Source of the DNA: RGIG3528 sp045598045
GTDB lineage: Bacteria > Bacillota > Clostridia > Lachnospirales > Lachnospiraceae
NCBI GenBank assembly: GCA_045598045.1
Contig: JAZLLG010000066.1
Location: forward strand, 1 to 49,179
Direction: 5' to 3'
Length of the DNA stretch: 49,179 nt
The notes under the pieces were generated by a model. That model saw nothing but the letters and a program-made list of their open reading frames with translations, had not been told where the DNA came from and ran no database searches. A program made the position numbers and the translations under genes. Positions 9,265 through 17,293 of the stretch are shown one piece after another. Each line of letters opens with the position of its first letter. Within the stretch, counting starts at the first letter, position 1.

Positions 9265-9323
9265 AAAAAAAGCTCCGAGATCCATCGATTCCAACATTAG
9301 GGGAATCAACTTTTCTCAGAGCC
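9265..9323 (-). terminator. Branched rho-independent terminator after the riboswitch-controlled gene
   Basis: On the minus strand, GGCTCTGAGA (from 9323) pairs with TCTCGGAGC and is followed by seven Ts. An inner hairpin (GATTCC with GGAATC) sits in the loop. It begins about 40 bp after the stop of the beta-helix gene and makes that gene a self-contained transcription unit. Confidence 0.72.
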
Positions 9324-9361
9324 TTATTTATATTGACCTCTCATACTAAAGAAAGCATAAC

Positions 9362-10618
9362 TTACATTTCTGTTTCATTTGAATTGAAATAACGAATCTG
9401 TGTTTCCTGACCGTCTGTAATATCATAGCAGATTACATATTCAGATGTTCCTGCGTTAATGTCAATGTCAAACGGGAAACTTTCAAATGTTGTAGATTCA
9501 GTGATTTCATTATGCGTAGGGCAAGCAGGTATAGTATAAAAAGCTTCACCGTTGTCTGTAACAACTTTAAGAGTACGAATCTGATTTGTATCGTTGCTTA
9601 CACTTACATGCATCTCATTATTATCATTCCATACTGTTCCGACATAAAGAGCTTCTGTATCATGCATATTATTAATCTCAACATTTTCGCCAACCTGAGG
9701 GAAGAGATTACCAAACTTCTTGGTGCAACCAATCGAGATATCTTCGAACAATACGTTTGTAAGTCCGTACTGTGAATACTTGCTATATGCATAAACCGTA
9801 TAACCGCCACCATTAAGCTTGCAATTTGTAAATGTTACGTTATCCGTATCGTTGTATTCAAGCTGAAGCATTATGCATGCATTTATGTATGACGATGTTT
9901 CTTTCAACTGAGGGATTTCGAAACGGCAATTATCAAAATGGATATTTCCACCAACACCTTTTGTTTTGCCATACTTTGCTGTACCGTATATCTGTGTTCC
10001 ATCTGTATGGGTACCGGCGTGCTCATCTGAATTCTGAACGGATTTATTGGAAATGTAACAATCGATTACGCTTACATTACTATACGGATTAAGACCGTCC
10101 ATAGCTGAATTTCCGAAGTAACATCTTTCAAATGTCATGTTGCTTCCTGAGCAGGATGAGAAAGAACAATTAATAAATTCGTATGTAACGTTCGAAGGAA
10201 CTTCAGGACCTCTTAACAAACCGAACTTACAGTTTTCAAAAACAATGTGTGTTTCAATTTCTACTGCATCATCGTTATAAATAACTGTGTAGAAATTTGA
10301 AAAGTCCTTGTTTGAAATATACTTATCGCCTGTATTCCTGTTCTTGCTGTTTAAAAAATCGAAAGAAGCCTTTTCACCGGAACGGTTTAAATATAAACCG
10401 TCAACCCATGTTTTAACCTCTACTGCCTCAAGGATGTCCTCGTTCTGTACACCGGTGTTGTACTTGTCGGGAATAACACGGTAATCAGCAAGAGTGTGCT
10501 CAATTTTCTGAGCATATTTCTCTGTTTCTGCAGCAAAGACTGCTTCACTATGTTCTGTTAATGCACTTACTGTTAAGACAAGTGCTAAAACGATTGATAA
10601 TCTTGTTAACTTCTTCAT
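9362..10618 (-). CDS. Secreted beta-helix-like protein under tandem c-di-GMP riboswitch control
   Basis: This 418-residue protein has an N-terminal signal peptide (MKKLTRLSIVLALVLTVSAL, processed near AVFAAE) and no membrane anchor. The body is a ladder of short strands (FENCKFGLL, FINCSFSSC, FERCYFGNS, VIDCYISNK, FDNCRFEIP, FTNCKLNGG, FEDISIGCT) typical of right-handed parallel beta-helix proteins, the fold of many uronan lyases and C5-epimerases. A candidate active loop is THTDGTQIYG. The last ~100 residues (LYVGTVWNDNNEMHVSVSND to VICYDITDGQETQIRYFNS) match the C-terminus of the membrane-anchored paralogue at 5871-7190. The gene is monocistronic: promoter, two riboswitches, gene, terminator. 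A GGGGG ribosome site lies 8 nt before ATG. Enzymatic function is inferred from fold and context only; it could instead be a non-catalytic matrix protein. Confidence 0.8.
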   Translation of the reverse strand: MKKLTRLSIVLALVLTVSALTEHSEAVFAAETEKYAQKIEHTLADYRVIPDKYNTGVQNEDILEAVEVKTWVDGLYLNRSGEKASFDFLNSKNRNTGDKYISNKDFSNFYTVIYNDDAVEIETHIVFENCKFGLLRGPEVPSNVTYEFINCSFSSCSGSNMTFERCYFGNSAMDGLNPYSNVSVIDCYISNKSVQNSDEHAGTHTDGTQIYGTAKYGKTKGVGGNIHFDNCRFEIPQLKETSSYINACIMLQLEYNDTDNVTFTNCKLNGGGYTVYAYSKYSQYGLTNVLFEDISIGCTKKFGNLFPQVGENVEINNMHDTEALYVGTVWNDNNEMHVSVSNDTNQIRTLKVVTDNGEAFYTIPACPTHNEITESTTFESFPFDIDINAGTSEYVICYDITDGQETQIRYFNSNETEM

Positions 10619-10643
10619 AGAGGGTACCCCCTAAACTAAATAT

Positions 10644-10669
10644 GCCGGAATATTCTTCCGGCAAAATCA
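10644..10669 (-). terminator. Expression-platform hairpin of the downstream c-di-GMP riboswitch
   Basis: On the minus strand GCCGGAAGAATATTCCGGC forms a 7-bp hairpin 24 nt before the start codon. The tail (ATATTTAGTTTAG) is only moderately T-rich, so termination strength is uncertain. TGATTTTGCC, which overlaps its front arm (10660-10669), is a perfect 10-nt complement of the aptamer 5' strand GGCAAAATCA (10741-10750), so the two pairings exclude each other. Confidence 0.6.
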
Positions 10670-10671
10670 AA

Positions 10672-10756
10672 AATAATGAGCTGCAACCGGCTACCATAAC
10701 TTTCGTTTTAGGCCCTTGGCTTTGCGTCACCACTTTTCAGTGATTTTGCCTTTATA
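10672..10756 (-). ncRNA. Cyclic-di-GMP-I (GEMM-I) riboswitch, downstream copy
   Basis: The minus strand carries the GEMM-I conserved blocks in order: GGCAAAATC, a stem capped by GAAA, GTGACGCAAAGCC, GGGCCTAA, a second small stem with GAAA, then ATGGTAGCCGGTTGC. These are the core motifs of the c-di-GMP-I aptamer. It lies about 55 nt before the secreted beta-helix gene. P1 is short, and the outer limits given are approximate. Confidence 0.92.
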
Positions 10757-10797
10757 ACTATTAATTTCAATACTTAGTTGGTTTGACCTCTTACATA

Positions 10798-10829
10798 GAA
10801 AAAGCCTAATCATTTCTGATTAGGCAAAC
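10798..10829 (-). terminator. Terminator of the upstream c-di-GMP riboswitch
   Basis: On the minus strand GCCTAATCA, loop GAAA, TGATTAGGC form a perfect 9-bp stem followed by TTTTT. The front arm with its flank, GTTTGCCTAA (10820-10829), is an exact complement of the aptamer 5' end TTAGGCAAAC (10914-10923). When the aptamer is unfolded this pairing would block the terminator. Confidence 0.85.
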
Positions 10830-10837
10830 TCTACATC

Positions 10838-10930
10838 GTTCAAGAAGTGCAACTGGCTACCATTGTGTTTTCACACGTTAGGCCCTGAGCTTTGCGTCGC
10901 CACCTTTCGATGGGTTTGCCTAAGTATTCA
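10838..10930 (-). ncRNA. Cyclic-di-GMP-I (GEMM-I) riboswitch, upstream copy
   Basis: The minus strand shows GGCAAACC, a stem with GAAA, GGCGACGCAAAGC, GGGCCTAACG, a GAAA-capped stem, then AATGGTAGCCAGTTGC, an excellent match to the c-di-GMP-I aptamer. It begins roughly 15-20 nt after the predicted transcription start and is followed by its own intrinsic terminator and then by the second aptamer, giving two gates in series. Confidence 0.93.
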
Positions 10931-10943
10931 TTTATCTGCTTAT

Positions 10944-10972
10944 AATATATATCCTATATTGCCTTTATGCAA
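10944..10972 (-). promoter_or_regulatory. Promoter of the tandem riboswitch transcript
   Basis: TTGCAT (10967-10972) and TATATT (10944-10949) are separated by 17 bp on the minus strand, directly ahead of the first aptamer. The region also folds into a bulged hairpin (TCCTATTGC with GCAATATAGGA) that could end the upstream exopolysaccharide transcript. Confidence 0.6.
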
Positions 10973-10994
10973 TAGGACTTTAGTCCCAAAATCG

Positions 10995-12362
10995 CTACTT
11001 ATTAATAATAAGTTCGTTTGTATTTCGATTTTCAAGCGAAACAAAGAAAACCGCAAACAAAATATAGACATACTTTATAGTCATAAGGGTATCAACCCAC
11101 CACAAATTTAAGAAATAGCAAGCCGTTCCGACGAACATGGCAATGAGAAGTCCGGACTTGGTCTTTATCCCTTCCCTCAGTGTCTTTATGGCAATTGAGA
11201 AACTATAAATGCAAAATGTAATGAGCCCCGGGTATGCGAATCTTATGTACATATTAACGTAAGCATTGTCAATTGAGGAAATGATTCTGCCGTCGATGTA
11301 CCATGTGAATTTGAAATCAGATCCCTTACCGATAAGCGGACTCAGCCATTCCACAAAGAACAGCTTTGGCAGATAGTTTCTGTAAGCAGTACTGTTCTGC
11401 AGTCTGCTCAATTGTGCGCCAAAATTAAGCGATACGGTTGTTCCGAAAAGCTCATCAAATACGCTTGTCAGCTGCATCATAACATATCTGCTGAATGAAG
11501 TCCCCCACGTAGCCAGAATAACCACCGTAAACAGCAAAATAAACGTGAATCCTATAAGGACGGTTTTTTTCTTCTTTTTCAAAGGTGAGAGGAGAAAAAG
11601 GAGTATTATTTCTACACCACATACAGCAAGTGTAGACCTTGATCCCGTAAGAAAAACATTCAAAAAAGCTAAAACAAAATGAATCGGATTTGCAAAAATA
11701 TCCACCTCAAAGGTCTCTCTGTCAATGCAAATAAAAGGAAAGTATGTAATAAGAATCAGACCGTAACCAAGAGAATGATTGGCCGGGCCCATTATTCTGT
11801 ACTGTCCTGACCTGACAAATTCCCCTGTATATAACCCCGAGATTGTTTCAAGAGCAGCAAAAGGAGTATGACCTATAATATATTCAACAATACCAAGAAC
11901 ACATAATATAAGTCCCAATATCCTTATAAGCTTTACAAAACTTTTCAGCCCCAAACAATCCTTTATTACATAAACCACAAGAAAAAGCGCTATGAATTCG
12001 ATAAACGAATACATAAATGTACCAATATGCGAGTTAATGACCGCAGTGTAGAAAAGTACAAACAAGTATAATAATATCCATATCAGCGACGGTGATTGCT
12101 TAAAGTGCGAAAAAAGCGATAATATCCTCTCTTTTTTTTCAAAAAGAAATATAAAAAGGACAATAATCGCCATTCTCTGAGCCGTAAAGTCGAAAACCGG
12201 TGTAGGTATCCCGAAATATTGCGGCAGTATATAATAAACAAACATAAATACAACACCAATCACAGACATCACCTTCCTTGTGCTGTCTGTCTTGGCGTAT
12301 TTATGTTCGCTCAACGTTTCTGACGCCGATAAGCGTTTCTTTGAGATAATATACTGTTTCAT
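10995..12362 (-). CDS. Wzy-like polysaccharide polymerase / O-antigen ligase family membrane protein
   Basis: This 455-residue integral membrane protein has about ten or more hydrophobic segments through its length. A large extracytoplasmic loop about 300-365 contains LPKLFFVEWLSPLIGKGSDF, in the position of the Wzy_C loop of O-antigen ligase/polymerase proteins. The arginine-rich turn LTGSRSTLAV about residue 240 is also typical of the family. It would polymerise lipid-linked repeat units outside the membrane. It starts right after the BY-kinase stop, and its ribosome site overlaps that stop, so it is the last gene of the left exopolysaccharide arm. Sequence cannot separate polymerase from ligase activity; a second protein of this type lies at 23254-25878. 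Confidence 0.82.
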   Translation of the reverse strand: MKQYIISKKRLSASETLSEHKYAKTDSTRKVMSVIGVVFMFVYYILPQYFGIPTPVFDFTAQRMAIIVLFIFLFEKKERILSLFSHFKQSPSLIWILLYLFVLFYTAVINSHIGTFMYSFIEFIALFLVVYVIKDCLGLKSFVKLIRILGLILCVLGIVEYIIGHTPFAALETISGLYTGEFVRSGQYRIMGPANHSLGYGLILITYFPFICIDRETFEVDIFANPIHFVLAFLNVFLTGSRSTLAVCGVEIILLFLLSPLKKKKKTVLIGFTFILLFTVVILATWGTSFSRYVMMQLTSVFDELFGTTVSLNFGAQLSRLQNSTAYRNYLPKLFFVEWLSPLIGKGSDFKFTWYIDGRIISSIDNAYVNMYIRFAYPGLITFCIYSFSIAIKTLREGIKTKSGLLIAMFVGTACYFLNLWWVDTLMTIKYVYILFAVFFVSLENRNTNELIINK

Positions 12363-12364
12363 CC

Positions 12365-13765
12365 TTACTTTCTTTTTCCGTAACCATAACCGTAGCTATA
12401 GCTGTATTTCTTGTAAGACATTGCTTTAGCGTTTACATCGTTCATAAGGAATCCAATTACATTCGTATCGGTTCTTTCAAGTTCCGAAATCATTGTTTTT
12501 TCCTGTGTAAGCTTACTTCTTCCGTTTCTGACAATAAGTACATAACCAAGTACGCTGTCTTTGATAAGCAAACCATCAGAAAGAAGGCCTACAGGAGGCA
12601 GATCAATTACGATAAATGAGTATTTTTTCTTCATTTCATCAAGTAATTCCGTAAACTTTTCACTTGCAAGAAGCTGTGCGGGATTGGGAGGTACAACACC
12701 TGCAGGCAAAACATCAAAGTTCTCATCAACATTGACAATTTTCGGTTCTTCTATTAACGAAGCCAGATAATTGCTGAGTCCCTCATCTGTATCAAGATCT
12801 CTCAAACCAAGTTCGCGAAGTACTGATGAATTTCTCATATCCGCATCAATAAGCAATACCTTCTTGCCAAATCCGGACATACTCTTTGCAAGATTAATGC
12901 TGTTAAGGCTCTTGCCTTCATTTTTCGTAGAGCTTGTAACCGCATAAACAGGACAGTTTTCCCCATTTGTTGTAAAAAGAACATTTGCACACAGTGTATT
13001 ATATGCCTCTTTAATTGCAAAAGGCGTATCTTCTCCAACTATCTTATCACTAGGCTTTCCTTTGCGTTTAACTGTAATTTCAGGCACTTCACCAAGAATC
13101 GGAATATTGAAATTGCTTTCAAGGTCGCTTCTCCAGCGAATAGTCGTATCAATAAGTCCGATAAGTAGTGAAACAATCAACACCAAGCCAAAACCAACCA
13201 CACCACCCGCAAGACCATATTTTATTGTATCCGTTGAACTGTATGATGAAGTCGGCAGTGAAGCATACTCAACAACGCTTATACCGCCTGACTTTGCGAT
13301 GTCTTTAATCACAATAGGTGCAACATCTGCAAGACTATTGGCAATTGTCATCGAAGCATACGGATCCGAATCCTTGACATACACATAAAACATTGATGTA
13401 TTTGCAACAGCAACGCATGATATTTTCTTTGCCAGTTCTTTTGTAGTACACTTCAAGTCATTGTTTATTACAACCGGCTCAAGTACTTTGTCGGTAGTCA
13501 TCATATACATATAGCTGTCAATCAGATTTCGCGCATATGTAAAGTCCGAAGCAGTTACGTAGCGCTCATCATCCAATACAGTATCGTAATTTGCATAAAG
13601 GTAAAAAGTCACTTTGGCCTGATACGTGTCAACTCTTTTTTTCTCTGCAAAGATAAGGCCGATTGCGATACCAATCAACGCAACAAGCACCATTATAAGC
13701 CATGATTTCTTAAAAATATAAGCAATCTTTTTTAGCGTAAAATTACCAATCATTGTCTCGAGCAT
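12365..13765 (-). CDS. Fused Wzz chain-length regulator and BY-kinase (CpsC-CpsD type)
   Basis: In this 466-residue protein, residues about 20-40 and 183-205 are the two membrane segments of a Wzz domain with the extracytoplasmic region between them. From about 250 on it is a bacterial tyrosine kinase: Walker A TSSTKNEGKSL (278-288), Walker A' VLLIDADMR (303-311), and Walker B FIVIDLPP (384-391). The C-terminus is a tyrosine cluster (YKKYSYSYGYGYGKRK), the site of autophosphorylation. It controls chain length and export of the polymer in Wzx/Wzy systems. Firmicutes often split this into two proteins; here they are joined as in proteobacterial Wzc. No cognate CpsB/Wzb phosphatase is seen in the window. 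It abuts the upstream GT2 gene and the downstream polymerase gene. Confidence 0.93.
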   Translation of the reverse strand: MLETMIGNFTLKKIAYIFKKSWLIMVLVALIGIAIGLIFAEKKRVDTYQAKVTFYLYANYDTVLDDERYVTASDFTYARNLIDSYMYMMTTDKVLEPVVINNDLKCTTKELAKKISCVAVANTSMFYVYVKDSDPYASMTIANSLADVAPIVIKDIAKSGGISVVEYASLPTSSYSSTDTIKYGLAGGVVGFGLVLIVSLLIGLIDTTIRWRSDLESNFNIPILGEVPEITVKRKGKPSDKIVGEDTPFAIKEAYNTLCANVLFTTNGENCPVYAVTSSTKNEGKSLNSINLAKSMSGFGKKVLLIDADMRNSSVLRELGLRDLDTDEGLSNYLASLIEEPKIVNVDENFDVLPAGVVPPNPAQLLASEKFTELLDEMKKKYSFIVIDLPPVGLLSDGLLIKDSVLGYVLIVRNGRSKLTQEKTMISELERTDTNVIGFLMNDVNAKAMSYKKYSYSYGYGYGKRK

Positions 13766-14668
13766 TTATTTATCCCCTTTCTTTTTCCGAAAAATTATCG
13801 GTCTTGTCATAATGTATTTCAACAAATACTTACCTTTTTTTGTAGCACTGAACGCCTCTAAGTATTCGGAGACGCCACGTTGTTTACGGTCTCTTTTCAT
13901 ATTCCCGACCATATTCAGAAGCTCTGCTTTTCTTTGCACATATTTGTCAAAAATATCTTTATCTCTCTCGAGAAGAAGTTTCACGGCCAGAACAGTCTTG
14001 TCATCATCCTTCGTCAGTGAGTCATTCTGCAAAAAAACATCAACAAGTATCTCCTTCAGGTAATAAAAAGTAAACGTTGATGCCATCCTGATTACAAGGT
14101 CATAGTCTTGAAATCTCGGCATATCTATATCAAACTTAAACAGCTTAAATGCGCAAGCTTTTGCCAAAATCGTCTGCGTACTGACAACGGATTTCATAAC
14201 AAGCTGTCGTTCATGCACACGTCCTTCACGAATATTCGGATATATTCCCTCATCCTCTTGTTTGCTGTAACCATGTCGCCTCATACCGCAAAAGACAATA
14301 TCCGCATTAACGTACCGCATTACTTCCATTTGCCGTTCAAGCTTGTTTGGAAGCCATTCATCGTCACTGTCCTGAAACGCTATGTATTCCCCGTGAGCAT
14401 GGTCGATACCGTTATTCCGTGCCGTGCACGCACCAGAGTTGACCTGATGTATGTAAAACAGGCGATCATCATGAATTCTTTCAAGAATTCGCTTTGTTTC
14501 ATCTGTCGACCCGTCATCAACTACAATCAGCTCCAGATTCCTGTACGTCTGATTTAACACACTCATACAGGCTCTTTTAATCGTTGCCGCACGATTATAG
14601 GTCGGCAGAATAACAGTAACCAGTCCGCTTATATTTGTATTTTGCTCTTGTGTTACCGATGTATCCAC
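13766..14668 (-). CDS. GT2 glycosyltransferase
   Basis: This 300-residue protein starts at GTG 14668, with GGAGG seven bases upstream. The GT-A core is VTVILPTYNRAATIKRACMS, then LIVVDDGSTDETKR, ACTARNNGIDHAHGEYIAFQ and the metal site QDSDDEWLPNKLERQME. The C-terminal half is basic and probably peripheral to the membrane (ending YIMTRPIIFRKKKGDK). It adds a sugar to the growing repeat unit; donor unknown. It lies between the GT4 gene (14-bp gap) and the Wzz-kinase gene (adjacent) in the left arm. Confidence 0.87.
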   Translation of the reverse strand: MDTSVTQEQNTNISGLVTVILPTYNRAATIKRACMSVLNQTYRNLELIVVDDGSTDETKRILERIHDDRLFYIHQVNSGACTARNNGIDHAHGEYIAFQDSDDEWLPNKLERQMEVMRYVNADIVFCGMRRHGYSKQEDEGIYPNIREGRVHERQLVMKSVVSTQTILAKACAFKLFKFDIDMPRFQDYDLVIRMASTFTFYYLKEILVDVFLQNDSLTKDDDKTVLAVKLLLERDKDIFDKYVQRKAELLNMVGNMKRDRKQRGVSEYLEAFSATKKGKYLLKYIMTRPIIFRKKKGDK

Positions 14669-14682
14669 AAACAGCCTCCGTA

Positions 14683-15894
14683 TTAAAATTCTCCGTTAAA
14701 AAACTTTTCGTAACCTTCAAGAAGTGCTTTGCTTGTATGTTCCCAGCCCAGCTCGTTTACAACACGGTTATAGCCGAATTCTCCCATAGTTTTGCGCACC
14801 TCGGGCCGCTCAAGGAGATAAATGATTTTTTCAGCCATATCCTTGGCATCGTTTTGTTTTGCATAAAGGGAGGCCTCCTGTGCCGAAACCCTTCCTTCGG
14901 TAAGATCAAACTGAACGATAGGCTTTGCAAGCGCCATATACTCAAGGATTTTATTCATGGTGGACTTATCGTTCATACTGTTGTATTTATCCGAGTTCAC
15001 ACATACATCCGCAGTGTTCAGATACTTTAAAAGTGTCTCATCGGGCACTCTGCCGGTAAACTCCACAATGTCGTCCAGTCCCATTTCCGTGCACATTTTC
15101 TGTAAAGCGGCCACATGCGGTCCGCCGCCTACGATTCCCCAGAAAATATCGTCCCTCTTAAGCTCTTCCTTGCAGTATCTGGCAGCCTCAAGAAGATATT
15201 CGATTCCTTCCTGCTGGCCTATTACCCCAAGGTAGCCTACCATGTATTTGCGTCCACGTTTTATTTCCGGAGAAGGTTCCTGTATTTTCAATCTTTCAAG
15301 CTTCGGCCCGCTTCTTAACACAATCACCTTTGACGGATCCATCTTGCCGCGCTCAATGGCAATTTTCCTGTAAGAATCATTTGTCGCAAAGGCAAACGTA
15401 CAATGCTTGTATGTCATACGTTCAAAAAATGTCTGTGTTCCGTAAAGCACCTTCTTAACGAGGCCTTTTCTGCCAAACTTTGCTTCAAAGAGCTCAGGAC
15501 ATATATCATGATGGTCAAATACGTACTTAACGCCGTATTTTTTGAACTTGCGTGCCACCATGTAAATGTCATCCGGGGGATTACATCCCTGAATGACATC
15601 AAAGCCTATTTCTTTGTATACTTTCTTTGCAAGCCTTGTTTCTTCTTTAAGTGCGGAAGTATATTCCATGAGATAACCGACCGGACCGTTTCCTTCGGGA
15701 GGCAGCTCATGTCTGAAAATATGCACTCCCTGAAGAGTTTCCTCATCTTCGGTGTACCCCTTGCCTTTCGGGCATATTACCGAAACAGTATATCCGTTTG
15801 CTGCCAAAGTCGTAGCTTCCTGCCATACGCGTGTATCAAAGGGTACCGGCAAGTTTTCAACAATTATAAGTATTTTGCGATTGTTCTTTTCCAT
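14683..15894 (-). CDS. GT4 family glycosyltransferase
   Basis: This 403-residue GT-B fold protein has an N-terminal acceptor domain that begins KILIIVENLPVPFDTRVWQE, the FDxRVW form seen in many exopolysaccharide GT4 enzymes. The C-terminal donor domain has YLGVIGQQEGIEYLLEAA, then WGIVGGGPHVAALQ, FTGRVPDETLLKYLNTADVC and the E-x7-E-like region MNKILEYMALAKPIVQFDL. It is a retaining sugar transferase acting on the cytoplasmic face. It follows the AlgD-like gene by 13 bp and clearly belongs to the left-arm operon. A GGTTGGAAGA ribosome site precedes the ATG. Confidence 0.9.
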   Translation of the reverse strand: MEKNNRKILIIVENLPVPFDTRVWQEATTLAANGYTVSVICPKGKGYTEDEETLQGVHIFRHELPPEGNGPVGYLMEYTSALKEETRLAKKVYKEIGFDVIQGCNPPDDIYMVARKFKKYGVKYVFDHHDICPELFEAKFGRKGLVKKVLYGTQTFFERMTYKHCTFAFATNDSYRKIAIERGKMDPSKVIVLRSGPKLERLKIQEPSPEIKRGRKYMVGYLGVIGQQEGIEYLLEAARYCKEELKRDDIFWGIVGGGPHVAALQKMCTEMGLDDIVEFTGRVPDETLLKYLNTADVCVNSDKYNSMNDKSTMNKILEYMALAKPIVQFDLTEGRVSAQEASLYAKQNDAKDMAEKIIYLLERPEVRKTMGEFGYNRVVNELGWEHTSKALLEGYEKFFNGEF

Positions 15895-15907
15895 TCTTCC
15901 AACCTGA

Positions 15908-17281
15908 TTAAAATTCCGTTTTAATCATCGTTCTGTCCAAAATTTCGTTTTGTGCCGGATTCTTATTAATGTTTCCCCAGCTTATACCCTCATAATTGCC
16001 CTCATAATCAAGCTCTTTGTACTGTCGCACAAGATCGACAATTACTTTGTTCGGGTATTTTGCAGGAATGTCGGCAAACTCTTTTTCCTTGTTTGTTATA
16101 ACAAGCACTTCACTGTTTTTTGCAACTTCGTCAAGGTCATCCGTAAGAATACTGTGAAGATGTGGAAGTTTTGCGGCTATAAAATCAGCATTCGTACCGG
16201 TAAGCTGTGACATTCGCACGTTTTTATCATATATCTTGATTTCGTATCCGCGTCCAAGAAGCGTCTCTGCCACGTCTATTATCGGACTGCAGCGCAGATC
16301 ATCTGTTCCGGACTTAAAGGATATGCCGAAAATACCGATTTTTTTCTTTCCTTTACTTTCGATAATATCAACAGCGTTCTTTTTCTGTATTTCATTACTT
16401 GGGTCAATAGCATTCAAAACAGGTGTATCAACATAACAGTCATGTGCAAGCGTTCTCAGCGCCTTAGCATCCTTCGGGAGGCATGATCCGCCATATGCGA
16501 AACCCGGTTTAAAATAGTATGGCGAAATGTTCAGCTGCTTATCCTTGCAGAAAATCTCCATAACTTTATGGCTGTCAATGTCCAAAGCCTTACATATATT
16601 GCCGACTTCGTTTCCGAACACGATTTTAAGAGCATGATATGTGTTATTCACATATTTCATTATTTCAGCAACTTCAATGTCGGTGGAAATGAACTCCCCG
16701 GGGATATCTTTGTAAAGTTCGCGGAATTTCTTTTCAGCATAATCAGAGTCTGTTCCGATGAGCGTAAGCGGCGGATTCAGATAATCCTGAACAGCTGTTC
16801 CTTCACGAAGGAACTCCGGATTGGAAACAACGGTAAAGTCCTTTCCTCTTGTTTTTCCGGAAGCCTCCTCAATTATTTCTCCGACTTTCTTGTTCGTTCC
16901 CGGAAGTACGGTGCTGCGGATTGCAACTATATGGAATTCGTCCTTATCCTTTAATGCTTCTCCGATTTGCCGGGCAACTCCGTATATGTATTTAAGATTT
17001 AAATGTCCCTCTCGGCTGCTCGGCGTTCCGACAACGATAAACGAAATCTCCGAATTATGAACAGCGTAACGACAGTCCGTTGTTGCCTCAAGCATACCTT
17101 TATCGTGGGCATCCCTGATAAGTTCATCTATATCAGCTTCTATGATGGTAGGCTTTCCCTGATTAATCAGATTGACCTTATTTTCAGACACATCATTCCC
17201 GATTACATGATGTCCAAGCTTTGCACAACAAGCCGCTCCTACGCAGCCTACATACCCCAATCCAAAAAAGCTGATTCTCAT
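15908..17281 (-). CDS. algD: GDP-mannose 6-dehydrogenase (AlgD-like)
   Basis: This protein has 457 residues from ATG 17281, chosen because GGGTGA precedes it by five bases; a GTG nine bases further upstream is less likely. It oxidises a sugar nucleotide twice to the uronate with NAD. The Rossmann start MRISFFGLGYVG, the region RSTVLPGTNKKVGEII, the line NPEFLREGTAVQDY, the catalytic thiol Cys267 in GGSCLPKD, and FGISFKSGTDDLRCSP are all present. Several segments (FGLGYVG, VGTPSSREGHLNL, FCKDKQLNIS-YY-KPGFAYGGSCLPKD) resemble Pseudomonas AlgD more than UDP-glucose dehydrogenases. The gene lies 12 bp after an AlgA/ManC-like gene, so GDP-mannuronate is the likely product. Substrate choice between GDP-mannose and UDP-sugars is inferred, not shown. 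Confidence 0.82.
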   Translation of the reverse strand: MRISFFGLGYVGCVGAACCAKLGHHVIGNDVSENKVNLINQGKPTIIEADIDELIRDAHDKGMLEATTDCRYAVHNSEISFIVVGTPSSREGHLNLKYIYGVARQIGEALKDKDEFHIVAIRSTVLPGTNKKVGEIIEEASGKTRGKDFTVVSNPEFLREGTAVQDYLNPPLTLIGTDSDYAEKKFRELYKDIPGEFISTDIEVAEIMKYVNNTYHALKIVFGNEVGNICKALDIDSHKVMEIFCKDKQLNISPYYFKPGFAYGGSCLPKDAKALRTLAHDCYVDTPVLNAIDPSNEIQKKNAVDIIESKGKKKIGIFGISFKSGTDDLRCSPIIDVAETLLGRGYEIKIYDKNVRMSQLTGTNADFIAAKLPHLHSILTDDLDEVAKNSEVLVITNKEKEFADIPAKYPNKVIVDLVRQYKELDYEGNYEGISWGNINKNPAQNEILDRTMIKTEF

Positions 17282-17293
17282 ACCATTCACCCT

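Noticed and set aside
9157..9309. N-terminal extension of the GT2 protein at 8137-9156
   Set aside because: It would run through the terminator of the preceding gene and lacks similarity; the ATG at 9156 has a strong ribosome site.
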